A stretch of 64,000 nucleotides of DNA from Bacteroidota bacterium (lineage in GTDB: Bacteria > Bacteroidota > Bacteroidia > Bacteroidales > Lentimicrobiaceae): NCBI GenBank assembly GCA_023441805.1, contig JAEZNO010000018.1:162892-226891 (forward strand), read 5' to 3'. The notes beneath the pieces are model-generated. The model did no database searches and had not been told where the DNA came from. It saw only the letters and a program-made list of their open reading frames with translations. Shown here piece by piece: positions 9,076-17,281 of the stretch (positions are counted from its first letter, which is position 1; each line of letters starts with the position of its first letter). A program made the position numbers and the translations under genes.

Positions 9076-10212
9076 ATGGAAACACTCACTAATAAGGTAG
9101 TCACCATTGCACGTTTCCCAAATAATCGTGCTTTAGTTTTACAATCAAGGTTACAATCCGAAGGAATCGATTGTTTCCTCTCACATCAGAATTTGCTCCA
9201 GGCGGCAGTATCAACAGGTGTTGAAATTAAGGTACGAGCCTCAGATGTTACACGTGCCATGATAATTGTCGAACAATATAAAACAGAGTCGGGAGAGCAA
9301 AAAGAAAAATCACTCAGGTCAATTAAAAGTGTTCGACGTATCTTGGTGCCGGTTGATTTTTCATCTGCATCAGCCAAGGCTGTTGACCTGGCATTGCAAT
9401 TGGCCGACCTGTTGAAAGCTGAGATTAAGTTGCTGCATGTTTATTTTAATCCTATCATCGATACCGCCCCTTTTGACGCAGGCCATACTTACCAAATCAA
9501 CCTCTCAAGTTATCTCTACGAAATAGAACAAAATGCCCGCAAACAGATGGCATCGCTAGTGTGTGATGTGCGAAACAGGGCAAAAAATGGGAAGAATAAA
9601 ATAAGAGTCTCTCATACACTTGCTAATGGAGTTGCTGCCGACGAAATCTTAGCAGTAAGTCGAAGATTCAAACCAGGACTTATCGTCATGGGCTCAAAAG
9701 GTATCGGCAAACTATCGGAGGGCCTTATAGGAAGTGTTACCGCTAAAGTTGTTACTAAATCGGAAATACCTGTAATAGCTATCCCGGAGTCTACTAAACA
9801 AACTGTTATTCCTGAAATAAAAAATATTCTCTATGCAACTGATTTCGATGACTATGACCAAATAGCATTAAGCAGACTGATCAACCTGATGCACCCTTTT
9901 AAAAGTACACTCCACTGTGTACACATAAGTGTTGGAATGAAGAAATCATGGGACAGGGTAAAAATGGATTCGCTGAAGAAATTTATTGAAGATGAGTATG
10001 GCGATATTCCTGTAAAGTACAAGATACTGCTGAGCGATACCGTAATAAACGGACTAGAGTCTTATATGCGCGACAATAAAATTGAGGCAATAGCAATGAC
10101 TAACCATTCGACAGGCATATTAAACAGCATTTTCACTCAGAGTATCACCAAATTAGTAATGCAAAGGATCGACCGTCCTTTGATTGTATTTAAGACTTCT
10201 CAGGATTCATAG
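9076..10212 (+). CDS. DUF2007-like domain fused to tandem universal stress domains
   Basis: Residues 1-70 resemble the 'putative signal transducing protein' domain (DUF2007 type), with the pattern FPNNRALVLQSRLQSEGI and a later VEIKVRASDV. Two Usp domains follow (about 92-235 and 245-375); the first carries MGSKGIGKLSEGLIGSVTAKV, a Usp nucleotide-loop-like motif. I start at the ATG at 9076: AAAGGA lies 8 bases upstream of it and only 2 bases from the alternative GTG at 9070. The fusion suggests a stress protein with an added sensing or partner-binding module. The 3' end overlaps the convergent YraN gene by 6 bases. The DUF2007 assignment is by pattern and less certain than the Usp part. Confidence 0.85.
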   Translation: METLTNKVVTIARFPNNRALVLQSRLQSEGIDCFLSHQNLLQAAVSTGVEIKVRASDVTRAMIIVEQYKTESGEQKEKSLRSIKSVRRILVPVDFSSASAKAVDLALQLADLLKAEIKLLHVYFNPIIDTAPFDAGHTYQINLSSYLYEIEQNARKQMASLVCDVRNRAKNGKNKIRVSHTLANGVAADEILAVSRRFKPGLIVMGSKGIGKLSEGLIGSVTAKVVTKSEIPVIAIPESTKQTVIPEIKNILYATDFDDYDQIALSRLINLMHPFKSTLHCVHISVGMKKSWDRVKMDSLKKFIEDEYGDIPVKYKILLSDTVINGLESYMRDNKIEAIAMTNHSTGILNSIFTQSITKLVMQRIDRPLIVFKTSQDS

Positions 10213-10569
10213 TACCGGATAAAAGGCATTCTCAAGGTGCGTGATTTCAGTCTTATTCCGGTTATGTAGAATTGACAAAATATCAAACCTGACTTCCTGC
10301 TGTATCATATGTCGTTCAGCGTAAGCTTGTGCGGCTCTTACCAGTAATCGTTGTTTTTGTTTTGTTACAAAATCGGCAGGGTCACCAAACATTAGTGAAC
10401 TTCTGGTCTTTACTTCCACAATAATCAGGAATTCGGAGTTAATAGCAATGATATCAATTTCTTCCTTTCCGAATCTCCAGTTTGTTTCGAGAATAGTGAA
10501 ACCCTTATCTATCAGGTAATCTAAGGCAAGCTCCTCGCCGGTATTGCCGAGTTCGTTATGTTGAGCCAT
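10207..10569 (-). CDS. YraN family (UPF0102) putative endonuclease-like protein
   Basis: 120 residues with the YraN hallmarks: an N-terminal helix LGNTGEELALDYL, then the nuclease-fold residues in KEEIDIIAI and VEVKTRSS (E/D-x-EVK type, about residues 35-58) and the helical QKQRLLVRAAQAY. The family has the fold of Holliday-junction-type endonucleases but no settled role. In many Bacteroidota it neighbours LD-carboxypeptidase genes, as here (10612-11640). It overlaps the convergent stress-protein gene by 6 bases. Confidence 0.93.
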   Translation of the reverse strand: MAQHNELGNTGEELALDYLIDKGFTILETNWRFGKEEIDIIAINSEFLIIVEVKTRSSLMFGDPADFVTKQKQRLLVRAAQAYAERHMIQQEVRFDILSILHNRNKTEITHLENAFYPVL

Positions 10570-10611
10570 GATTTAGTACAGTAATTATAGTGCACAGTTT
10601 ATAGTCTTCGT

Positions 10612-11640
10612 TTAACTGAATCTGCCAAGAATTAACGAATAGATAAGGTAAAGGCTGATAAAACCCCCAATAATCCATAATGAAGTTTTCAATATTGCTT
10701 TAAGCATACCGTATTCCTTCAATCCTTGCGATTCGAGGAATTTTAGATTTGTTTCATTATCTTGCACCTGTAGCAATACCTCTCTTCCTTCAATAATGGG
10801 CATATTTACAGGTTCATGACCTACAGGTAATCCGAAAGCTACAGGATAATCAAATTCCTCCACTGCCTCCCTTATAATTTCTTCTGCACTTTTGCCAAAA
10901 GGTACTTCATTATCACGCATATCAGTAAAGTGGCCTATTACTAATCCTGAAAGATTGTTGAGTTTGCCTGACCGCTTTAATGATTGCATCATCCTGTCGA
11001 TATGATACAGGTACTCATCAATGTCTTCCAGAAACAATATTTTACCTGTAGTATCAATATCCGAATTACTTCCAATCAACGAGTAAAGTATTGAAAGATT
11101 ACCACCTGTTATCCTGCCTCTTGCTTCTCCCTGACGATTTAAATTATGTGGCTTTACACTATAGTGTGGTATCTCTCCAAACAGGCAACGCTGCAGGTTG
11201 TCGAATGATTCCTTAGTTGACTTATTTGATGCATTATAATTCACGGGCATTGCTGAATGCAATGTTTCAATCTCAAAGTTCTTATTGATATGTGAGTGTA
11301 ATACAGTTACATCACTATATCCAACTATCCACTTAGGAGCTGCTCTGAACCGTGTAAAATCAAGCATGTCGATAATTCGTACTGTACCATAACCTCCCCT
11401 TGCACAAATGATTGCTTTTACTTTTTCATCATCCAGAAAGTGTTGAAGATCATCGGCTCTTTGCTTGTCGCTCCCTGCAAATTGGTTTTCTGATTCGAAA
11501 AGATTGGGTGCCAGTATGACTGATAATCCCCATGATTTGAATAAGTCAATTGATGGCTGTAGTTCGCTAAGGGTAATTTTCCTGGCAGTGGAGGAAATTG
11601 CAACAAGATCGCCTGATTTTAAGAACGGTGGAGTTATCAT
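10612..11640 (-). CDS. LD-carboxypeptidase (peptidase family S66) with a C-terminal membrane segment
   Basis: S66 peptidases remove the terminal D-amino acid from murein tetrapeptides in the recycling pathway; MccF homologues instead give microcin C immunity. Visible landmarks are ARGGYGTVRI (about 80), the nucleophile serine in GYSDVTVLH (about 112-120), the acidic residue in FLEDIDEYLYHIDRMM and the histidine in LPVGHEPVN. After the enzyme domain (about 1-310) a hydrophobic stretch, LWIIGGFISLYLIYSLILG, could anchor the protein. This is not usual for the family. Orientation and spacing suggest an operon with the YraN gene downstream. Confidence 0.9.
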   Translation of the reverse strand: MITPPFLKSGDLVAISSTARKITLSELQPSIDLFKSWGLSVILAPNLFESENQFAGSDKQRADDLQHFLDDEKVKAIICARGGYGTVRIIDMLDFTRFRAAPKWIVGYSDVTVLHSHINKNFEIETLHSAMPVNYNASNKSTKESFDNLQRCLFGEIPHYSVKPHNLNRQGEARGRITGGNLSILYSLIGSNSDIDTTGKILFLEDIDEYLYHIDRMMQSLKRSGKLNNLSGLVIGHFTDMRDNEVPFGKSAEEIIREAVEEFDYPVAFGLPVGHEPVNMPIIEGREVLLQVQDNETNLKFLESQGLKEYGMLKAILKTSLWIIGGFISLYLIYSLILGRFS

Positions 11641-11693
11641 GCCTTCCTTATTTTAGGCAAAATTAAAAGAAAAAGATTGACCATTATAAAAAG

Positions 11694-11722
11694 AAAAAGG
11701 GAAGAAACCACTCTTCCCTTTT
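11694..11722 (-). terminator. Hairpin terminator after the 96-residue-type small gene
   Basis: AAAAAGGGAAGA (11694-11705) pairs with TCTTCCCTTTT (11712-11722) around a 6-base loop. On the minus strand a T run follows, so it fits a factor-independent terminator for the gene ending at 11742. Confidence 0.7.
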
Positions 11723-11741
11723 CATGCAACCTAACAACCAA

Positions 11742-12023
11742 TCATGAATAAAACTTTGTCCTGAACATCCAATAAGGTCTGTACGAGGGTTTATTTATTT
11801 CTTTTACTTTTTGATATAAAGTTTCATAATACTCTACTAATTCGTGTAAGGATCCTGTCTTGTATAGTGCATAAACTTCACTTACGTTGACAGCGTCTAC
11901 TATTTCAGGATACTTTTCTGTAATCAGTCGGGCAAGGTGTTCAATCTTCTCCATGTAATCTTCTCTGGTAATCAGGAATAGACCCCGATTTTTATTACCC
12001 GCCGTGATTATCTTGTCCGTCAT
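11742..12023 (-). CDS. Small conserved-looking protein of unknown function
   Basis: 93 residues from the ATG at 12023; a TTG 9 bases further up is in frame but less likely. I do not recognise the family. The sequence is charged and predicted helical, with no signal peptide or membrane segment. Notable are a central EKIEHLARLITEKYPEI helix and an aromatic tail, SYRPYWMFRTKFYS. The frame is intact, lies between a terminator and a divergent rubrerythrin gene, and has coding-like composition, which supports a real gene. Confidence 0.6.
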   Translation of the reverse strand: MTDKIITAGNKNRGLFLITREDYMEKIEHLARLITEKYPEIVDAVNVSEVYALYKTGSLHELVEYYETLYQKVKEINKPSYRPYWMFRTKFYS

Positions 12024-12145
12024 ATCCTTCAAGCTCCTTTAACTTCCTTAAACAACACAGCAAAGTTCTATCTAAATGCATGAAAATCTGTTACACCGTT
12101 CTGATAAATTATTACATAATTTACACATGCATCGACTAAAATTGG

Positions 12146-12153
12146 TACCTTTG
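12146..12153 (+). promoter_or_regulatory. Putative -7 element for rubrerythrin
   Basis: TACCTTTG matches TAnnTTTG and lies 80 bases before the ATG, which leaves a long 5' leader of about 73 bases. The -33 region shows no clear TTTG. Confidence 0.4.
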
Positions 12154-12232
12154 ATCACGCAAAAAAGTGCTGACTTTCTATCTGCATTAACCAACAAAAA
12201 CTCATTTAGTTCAGTAATTAAATACAAAATAT

Positions 12233-12847
12233 ATGGAAAACACAGTAAAGGACAATGTTGATGTAGCATCAGCTAAATCAATCAAAGGAACCAAGACAGA
12301 ACAGAATCTACTAAAGTCATTTGCCGGAGAGTCACAGGCAGCAAGGAGATACCGTTTATTTGCACAACAAGCTCGTGAAGACGGATATGAGCAGATTGCT
12401 GCATTCTTTGAAGAGACTGCAAACCAGGAAGATATGCACTCAAAGACATTCTTCAAATTTCTAGAAGGCGGAATGGTTGAGATTACAGCTTCATACCCTG
12501 CAGGCAAAGTAAGCTCTACAGATGAGAATCTTGCTGCTGCTGCTGAAGGTGAGAATGAAGAAAGTACACTGCTATATCCTGAATTTGCAAACATCGCAGA
12601 AGCTGAAGGATTTAAGAAGATTGCCAGCGTATTCCGTCTGATTGCTCAGGTTGAAGCTGAACATGAAAAACGTTACCTGAAATTACTTGACAACATCAAG
12701 AATAACAAAGTATTCGAAAGTGAAGAGCCTGTTGTATGGGTATGTCGCAAATGCGGTTATCACTACAGAGGCAAGAAAGCCCTAAAGAATTGCCCGGTTT
12801 GCGATCATCCTATCGCTTACTTTGAATTAGAACAAACCAATTATTGA
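12233..12847 (+). CDS. rbr: Rubrerythrin
   Basis: A cytoplasmic diiron peroxidase that reduces hydrogen peroxide in anaerobes. The N-terminal four-helix ferritin-like domain supplies iron ligands (FAGESQAARRY, FFEETANQEDMHSK, EAEHEKRY). The C-terminal rubredoxin-like domain has two Cys pairs, CRKCGYHY and CPVCDHP, that hold an Fe(Cys)4 site. At 204 residues it is slightly longer than the classic ~190; the N-terminus and the helix-loop region after SYPAG make up the difference. It has its own leader and promoter and points to an oxygen-sensitive lifestyle. Confidence 0.96.
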   Translation: MENTVKDNVDVASAKSIKGTKTEQNLLKSFAGESQAARRYRLFAQQAREDGYEQIAAFFEETANQEDMHSKTFFKFLEGGMVEITASYPAGKVSSTDENLAAAAEGENEESTLLYPEFANIAEAEGFKKIASVFRLIAQVEAEHEKRYLKLLDNIKNNKVFESEEPVVWVCRKCGYHYRGKKALKNCPVCDHPIAYFELEQTNY

Positions 12848-12860
12848 TTACTTGCAGATG

Positions 12861-12881
12861 GAGACTGATATTGTCAGTCTC
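12861..12881. terminator. Hairpin between convergent rubrerythrin and sigma-factor genes
   Basis: GAGACTGA (12861-12868) pairs with TCAGTCTC (12874-12881) over a 5-base loop. It sits 14 bases past the rubrerythrin stop and 9 bases from the convergent gene. The T-run is poor, so termination strength is uncertain. Confidence 0.5.
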
Positions 12882-12889
12882 TTACATGC

Positions 12890-13477
12890 TTAAATAGTTT
12901 CAGCCATCCTGGGATCTTCCATGATGGCTTTTTTTAATCTTTCCTTGCAGTTATATTTCTTTGTTTTGGCGTAATTTTCAGAGCTATAGCCCATTGTGTC
13001 GGCTATCTCTTTTGAGCTGAATTTTTGGAGGGACAATAATAGTATACGCTGACAATCTTTTTCCATAGCGTTGAAATGATCACGATAAATGTTGTATCGC
13101 AACTGCTCCATCTCGGCCATTTCAATACTTGTATTTTCAGGAATATTAAAGAACTTTTCAATAAGCTCAAATGTATCCATTCCTTTCCGCTTGATCTTGA
13201 GTTTCTGCATCCAAAGGTTGCGGCTAATGGAATAGAGGTAAGTTAAAAATGAGCAGGTTAGATAAAAGTCATCCCTCTGTACATTCTTGAGGATGATCAA
13301 TAAAGATTCCTGAAAAATATCTTCGGCATCCTCTTCGCTTCCCGTGTTTTTCTTGATAAGAAACTTAATCGTAGGGAAAAATTCTTTATATACATGCTTG
13401 ATAATATAATCACTATTCAATCGAAGTCCTTGAATTATAGCGCTATCAGAATAGTGTATCATGTTGTTTGGATGCAT
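12890..13477 (-). CDS. ECF-type RNA polymerase sigma factor (sigma-70 family)
   Basis: 195 residues with region 2 (SEEDAEDIFQESLLIILKN, about 47-65, then FLTYLYSISRNLWMQKLK) and region 4 (LLSLQKFSSKEIADTMGYSS, about 148-167, a helix-turn-helix). No anti-sigma gene lies beside it, unlike most FecI/FecR pairs. The alternative start at 13462 (sixth codon) is possible. Regulon and signal are unknown. A hairpin-forming repeat element lies about 240 bases upstream of its start, in the divergent gap before porZ. Confidence 0.88.
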   Translation of the reverse strand: MHPNNMIHYSDSAIIQGLRLNSDYIIKHVYKEFFPTIKFLIKKNTGSEEDAEDIFQESLLIILKNVQRDDFYLTCSFLTYLYSISRNLWMQKLKIKRKGMDTFELIEKFFNIPENTSIEMAEMEQLRYNIYRDHFNAMEKDCQRILLLSLQKFSSKEIADTMGYSSENYAKTKKYNCKERLKKAIMEDPRMAETI

Positions 13478-13712
13478 TCAGCACATAAAATTACTAATTT
13501 TTAATTATACACGACACAAATATGGATACAAAACAAATAAACTTTTTAATAAAGATTTACCTGAGTGTTCGTAAAGCTCAGATAATCAATGATGTTGGTT
13601 GTAGTTGAGAGTATTAATCTTTTAAGGCTTAAATGTTCTATTTTTTTATTCCTGAAAATTAAGTTTCTCCCAATTTTTGCATATGACACCTACTTTGGAC
13701 AAAATGCCACTT

Positions 13713-13880
13713 GTTTACTCAGATAGTTCCATCCCTGTCATCTAAGCGTTATCTAAGCGTTATCTAAGCGTTATCTAAGCGTTATCTAAGCGTTTCCTAA
13801 GCGTTTTAAAAAACGCTTAAATAACGCTTAGAAATTGCTTAGAAAAGGTTTCAACGACAGAGATGGTGCTATAAGTAAAC
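13713..13880. repeat. Hairpin repeat element, copy 1 (11-bp units in inverted arms)
   Basis: Five exact units ATCTAAGCGTT plus one TCCTAAGCGTT run from 13740 to 13805. They are followed by inverted units AACGCTTAAAT, AACGCTTAGAA and ATTGCTTAGAA (13812-13844), then AAGGTTTCAAC. Outside these, CCATCCCTGTC (13729-13739) pairs with GACAGAGATGG (13856-13866, one mismatch), and GTTTACT (13713-13719) pairs with AGTAAAC (13874-13880). The whole element is about 168 bases and can fold into one long hairpin. It lies in the 691-base divergent gap (13478-14168) between the sigma factor and porZ. The rest of that gap holds only the porZ promoter and no recognisable ORF. Confidence 0.8.
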
Positions 13881-14029
13881 CCTATCTTAACTCCTTTCTT
13901 AAGGAAAATAGGAGGTCATCCCTGCAGGATAACCTAAATTTTTACCGTGTGAGTGAGTATTAGATCAGACTAAAAAAACGGCTTAAATAATTGGATTTCT
14001 AAAGTAACGATTCATTCATGATTGTTCAC

Positions 14030-14062
14030 TTTGAAAAGTAATATCATTGATCTGTATCTTTG
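14030..14062 (+). promoter_or_regulatory. Bacteroidota-type promoter of porZ
   Basis: TTTG at 14030-14033 and TATCTTTG at 14055-14062 are separated by 21 bases, matching the -33/-7 consensus. The predicted start point leaves a leader of about 100 bases before the porZ ATG. Confidence 0.7.
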
Positions 14063-14168
14063 TAATTTCACAGCCTGATTTTACAATAAAAGCATGAAAA
14101 TGATGTTTATCAAAGTACATGAAATGAATCAATCAGGCTTGATCAATTAACACAAACCTTATACACTG

Positions 14169-16499
14169 ATGAGAATAGTTACTTCCTGCATTTTAATTGT
14201 GTTTTTTTCTTTTGTTTTATTCTTTGAATCAGTTTCGCAGGAAATAGGTATTGGTCACTGGCGTGATCATCTGCCTTATAACAAAGTGATTTCAGTCACT
14301 TATGCCGAAGATCGTGTATATGGGGCAACTCCCTATTCTTTGTTCTATCTCGATCTTAATGATAACAGTCTGAATAAGGTTACTAAAATCAGTGGGTTGA
14401 GTGATGTCGGGATCAGCTGTATTGAATATAGTAAAGAGTTTAATACACTGATAGTAGCTTATTCAAATGCAAACATCGATCTCGTCAGAGGCAATGAGAT
14501 AATCAATCTTTCGGACATTAAACGCAAGTCGATATTGGGTGATAAATCCATTTATAACATTGATCTCATAAATAACAGGGCATATCTTTCATGTGGTTTT
14601 GGAGTTGTTGTTCTCGATATCAAGAAAGCTGAGTTTCCTGAACCGATTTATTATATAGGCCCTGAGGGTTCAGCTGTAAACGTTTATGATATTTCATTCA
14701 ATCCTGTAGATTCATTGATATATGCTGCAACTGCAACAGGTATCTACTCCGCAAATTACTATACTGCAAATCTTGCGAATTTTGCCGAATGGAGGCGAGA
14801 AATAGCACCCGCCCTGCCCTCAGGTCCATTCAATAAAGTAGCTGCGTTCAATAATCGCATCTATGTTAACAAATTTGGGCCAAATTATGCCGATGATCAC
14901 ATGTTCGTGAAATCAGATGGTGTATGGGAAGCTTTTGAACCACAAAATACTGCTGACAGGCTTAGTGTTGAAGTTCATCAAGATCGGTTGCTCATTTGCA
15001 TGAACCTGGCGGTTGATGTCTTTAAACCTGATGGAACTTTCGATTACAGAATTTGGACTTACAGCCCTGAATCTGTTCGCCCGCTTGATGCTATGTCGTT
15101 TGAAGACAGGGTAGTATGGATTGCTGATGAAGAAAATGGTTTAACTAAAGTGACCAATGCCTATGGTAATGAGCACTTCATACTGAACGGGCCTGATTTT
15201 CCCGATGCATATGCCTTATCTTCGGCAAATAATGATGTGTGGGTAGTGCCGGGAGGTCGCTCAACTTCATTTGAGCCTTTGTACCATGAGGCCAGGTTTG
15301 CCGGCTTTGTTAATGGAACATGGAAGACCATTGATAAGAGTCAGGATGATTTTCTGAAAGATTATCGCGACGCATTTTCAATTGCCGTGAATCCAAAAAA
15401 TCCAAAGAATGTTTTTATTGGCACCATGGGCTATGGTTTACTTGAGTATAATGATGGTGTTTTCGTCCAACGTTATACTCCTGAAAACAGCTCCCTTCAA
15501 TCACATGTGCTTGCTCCCTCCCGTATTGATATAACAGGTCTCACTTTCGACTCTGATAATAATCTTTGGGTCGTTAATTCAGGTGCAGCTTCAGTATTAT
15601 CGCGCAGGACACCTGCGGGGGAATGGAAGTCTTATTCACTTGGCTCAACAGCATCAGGCGTTGAGGTTGATAAGATTGTCATCGATTTTAACAATCAGAA
15701 ATGGTTACTCGGCCGTAATTTGAATATGTATGTATTTACCGACAATGGTACACCTGATAACCCTGCAGATGATCAAACCAAACGTCTTACATCGTCAGTA
15801 GGCAATGGCGCAATACCCGGATCATTCGTCAGAAGTATTGCTGTTGACCGCGAAGGATTAGTATGGCTTGGTACTGATAAAGGTATTGTGGTATTTTATT
15901 CTCCACAGAATGTTTTTTCAGGACAAAACTTCGATGCCCAGAAGGTTCTCATCGAACAGGACGGGTATGGACAGTACTTGCTTGAAACCGAGACTGTAAC
16001 AGCAATTGCAGTTGATGGATCAAACCGTAAATGGTTTGGCACCGACAGGGCAGGATTGTTCCTGATGTCGGCTGATGGCACTAAGCAGATAGCCCACTTT
16101 ACAGAGGAAAATAGTCCTTTGCTTTCCAATTCAATCACTGCACTTACTATAACTGACAATGGTGAACTGTTCATCGCTACCACTAAAGGTGTCATTTCAT
16201 ACAGATCCGAAGCCGTACCACCAAAAGAGACATTAAGTGAAGTTCAGGTGTTCCCAAATCCGGTTTACGGTAATTTTACTGGGAATATTGCCATCAGAGG
16301 TCTCGTTGAAAATACTACGGTGAAGATTACTGATGTGGCAGGAAATCTAGTCTATACAACTGAAGCTGAAGGCGGGCAGGCAATATGGAATGGTCGCAAT
16401 TTTGATGGGAAAAAGGCAACTACAGGGGTATATCTCGTTTTTATAAGTAATAGCGACGGCTCAAAAACCGAGGTAACTAAGATCATGGTCATTAATTAA
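14169..16499 (+). CDS. porZ: Type IX secretion system component PorZ
   Basis: PorZ is a surface-exposed part of the T9SS attachment complex (with PorU, PorV and PorQ). In Porphyromonas it delivers anionic lipopolysaccharide to the sortase PorU. The 776 residues show a signal peptide (about 1-24, ending at VSQE), two beta-propeller regions of the two-component-regulator type with short recurring turns (for example LVWLGTDKGIVVF and NRKWFGTDRAGLFLM), and a C-terminal sorting domain (VFPNPVYGNF ... GVYLVFISN, last ~85 residues). The length equals that of the P. gingivalis protein and the gene is followed directly by recO, the usual neighbour. This identifies the host as having a T9SS. Confidence 0.9.
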   Translation: MRIVTSCILIVFFSFVLFFESVSQEIGIGHWRDHLPYNKVISVTYAEDRVYGATPYSLFYLDLNDNSLNKVTKISGLSDVGISCIEYSKEFNTLIVAYSNANIDLVRGNEIINLSDIKRKSILGDKSIYNIDLINNRAYLSCGFGVVVLDIKKAEFPEPIYYIGPEGSAVNVYDISFNPVDSLIYAATATGIYSANYYTANLANFAEWRREIAPALPSGPFNKVAAFNNRIYVNKFGPNYADDHMFVKSDGVWEAFEPQNTADRLSVEVHQDRLLICMNLAVDVFKPDGTFDYRIWTYSPESVRPLDAMSFEDRVVWIADEENGLTKVTNAYGNEHFILNGPDFPDAYALSSANNDVWVVPGGRSTSFEPLYHEARFAGFVNGTWKTIDKSQDDFLKDYRDAFSIAVNPKNPKNVFIGTMGYGLLEYNDGVFVQRYTPENSSLQSHVLAPSRIDITGLTFDSDNNLWVVNSGAASVLSRRTPAGEWKSYSLGSTASGVEVDKIVIDFNNQKWLLGRNLNMYVFTDNGTPDNPADDQTKRLTSSVGNGAIPGSFVRSIAVDREGLVWLGTDKGIVVFYSPQNVFSGQNFDAQKVLIEQDGYGQYLLETETVTAIAVDGSNRKWFGTDRAGLFLMSADGTKQIAHFTEENSPLLSNSITALTITDNGELFIATTKGVISYRSEAVPPKETLSEVQVFPNPVYGNFTGNIAIRGLVENTTVKITDVAGNLVYTTEAEGGQAIWNGRNFDGKKATTGVYLVFISNSDGSKTEVTKIMVIN

Positions 16500-16501
16500 T
16501 A

Positions 16502-17227
16502 ATGCTTCAGTCAACCAGAGGATTTGTATTTAATGTAACACGTTACTCCGACAGCTCGGGTGTAGTTCGAATCTTTACTGAGCACGAAGGGGTAAATTCC
16601 TTTCTTGTCAAATCCTTATTTACCCGAACATCACGCATCAAGGCAGCCCTGTTTGGGCATTTGACATTCATTGACCTCCTTATTGATTATAAACAGGGCA
16701 GATCACTTCAGTATATAAAAGAAGCCTCTCTGATAAAGCCATACTTTGAGATAAGTAATAATGTAATGAGGAGCAGTGTGCTGTTGTTTATCAATGAGTT
16801 ATTGATAAAATCAGTCAGGGAAGAAGAATCGAACCCAATACTGTTTGAATTTCTTGAACACACACTCGATTCTTTAAACGATAATGATGTGCCTGTCACT
16901 CTGTTTCATCTTCTATTTATGGTGCGATTGTCAGATTTACTGGGCTTCGGAACCATAAACGCTTTAACCGGTGAAGGCGAACATTTTGACCTGATGTCGG
17001 GGACAAGTGAAGTGAACGAGCCACCTCATTCATATTATGTTAGCGCCAAGCCGTTGGAGTTACTGAAAGAGATATCGTTATTGGATTATCATGATCTGAA
17101 AGGGATAAATTCGAGCAGGAGTGTCAGGATTGAATTATTAGACAAACTGATTGACTTCTATAAGATACATATTCCTGATATGTCGGAAATTAAGTCTGTC
17201 AGTATCCTTCATGAAATAATGTCCTGA
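16502..17227 (+). CDS. recO: DNA repair protein RecO
   Basis: RecO binds single-stranded DNA and RecR and loads RecA in the RecFOR gap-repair pathway. The 241 residues begin with the OB-fold domain (TRGFVFNVTRYSDSSGVVRI ... TFIDLLIDY), followed by the helical domain. No zinc-binding cysteines are present, unlike some RecO proteins. Only two bases separate its ATG from the porZ stop, so the two are cotranscribed. The porZ-recO pair is common in Bacteroidota. Confidence 0.92.
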   Translation: MLQSTRGFVFNVTRYSDSSGVVRIFTEHEGVNSFLVKSLFTRTSRIKAALFGHLTFIDLLIDYKQGRSLQYIKEASLIKPYFEISNNVMRSSVLLFINELLIKSVREEESNPILFEFLEHTLDSLNDNDVPVTLFHLLFMVRLSDLLGFGTINALTGEGEHFDLMSGTSEVNEPPHSYYVSAKPLELLKEISLLDYHDLKGINSSRSVRIELLDKLIDFYKIHIPDMSEIKSVSILHEIMS

Positions 17228-17258
17228 TTTACCGACCTTTCGGTTTAGTCAAAATCTT

Positions 17259-17266
17259 TATCTTTG
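17259..17266 (+). promoter_or_regulatory. Putative -7 element for lysS
   Basis: TATCTTTG ends 15 bases before the ATG at 17282, giving an mRNA with a leader of about 10 bases. The -33 box is poor (TTTCG, too close). The position argues against the in-frame TTG start at 17264, which would lie inside the box. Confidence 0.5.
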
Positions 17267-17281
17267 CCGAAAAATTTATAC

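Noticed and set aside
13740..13844. CRISPR array
   Set aside because: The repeats are contiguous 11-mers without spacers and switch orientation; there are no cas genes.
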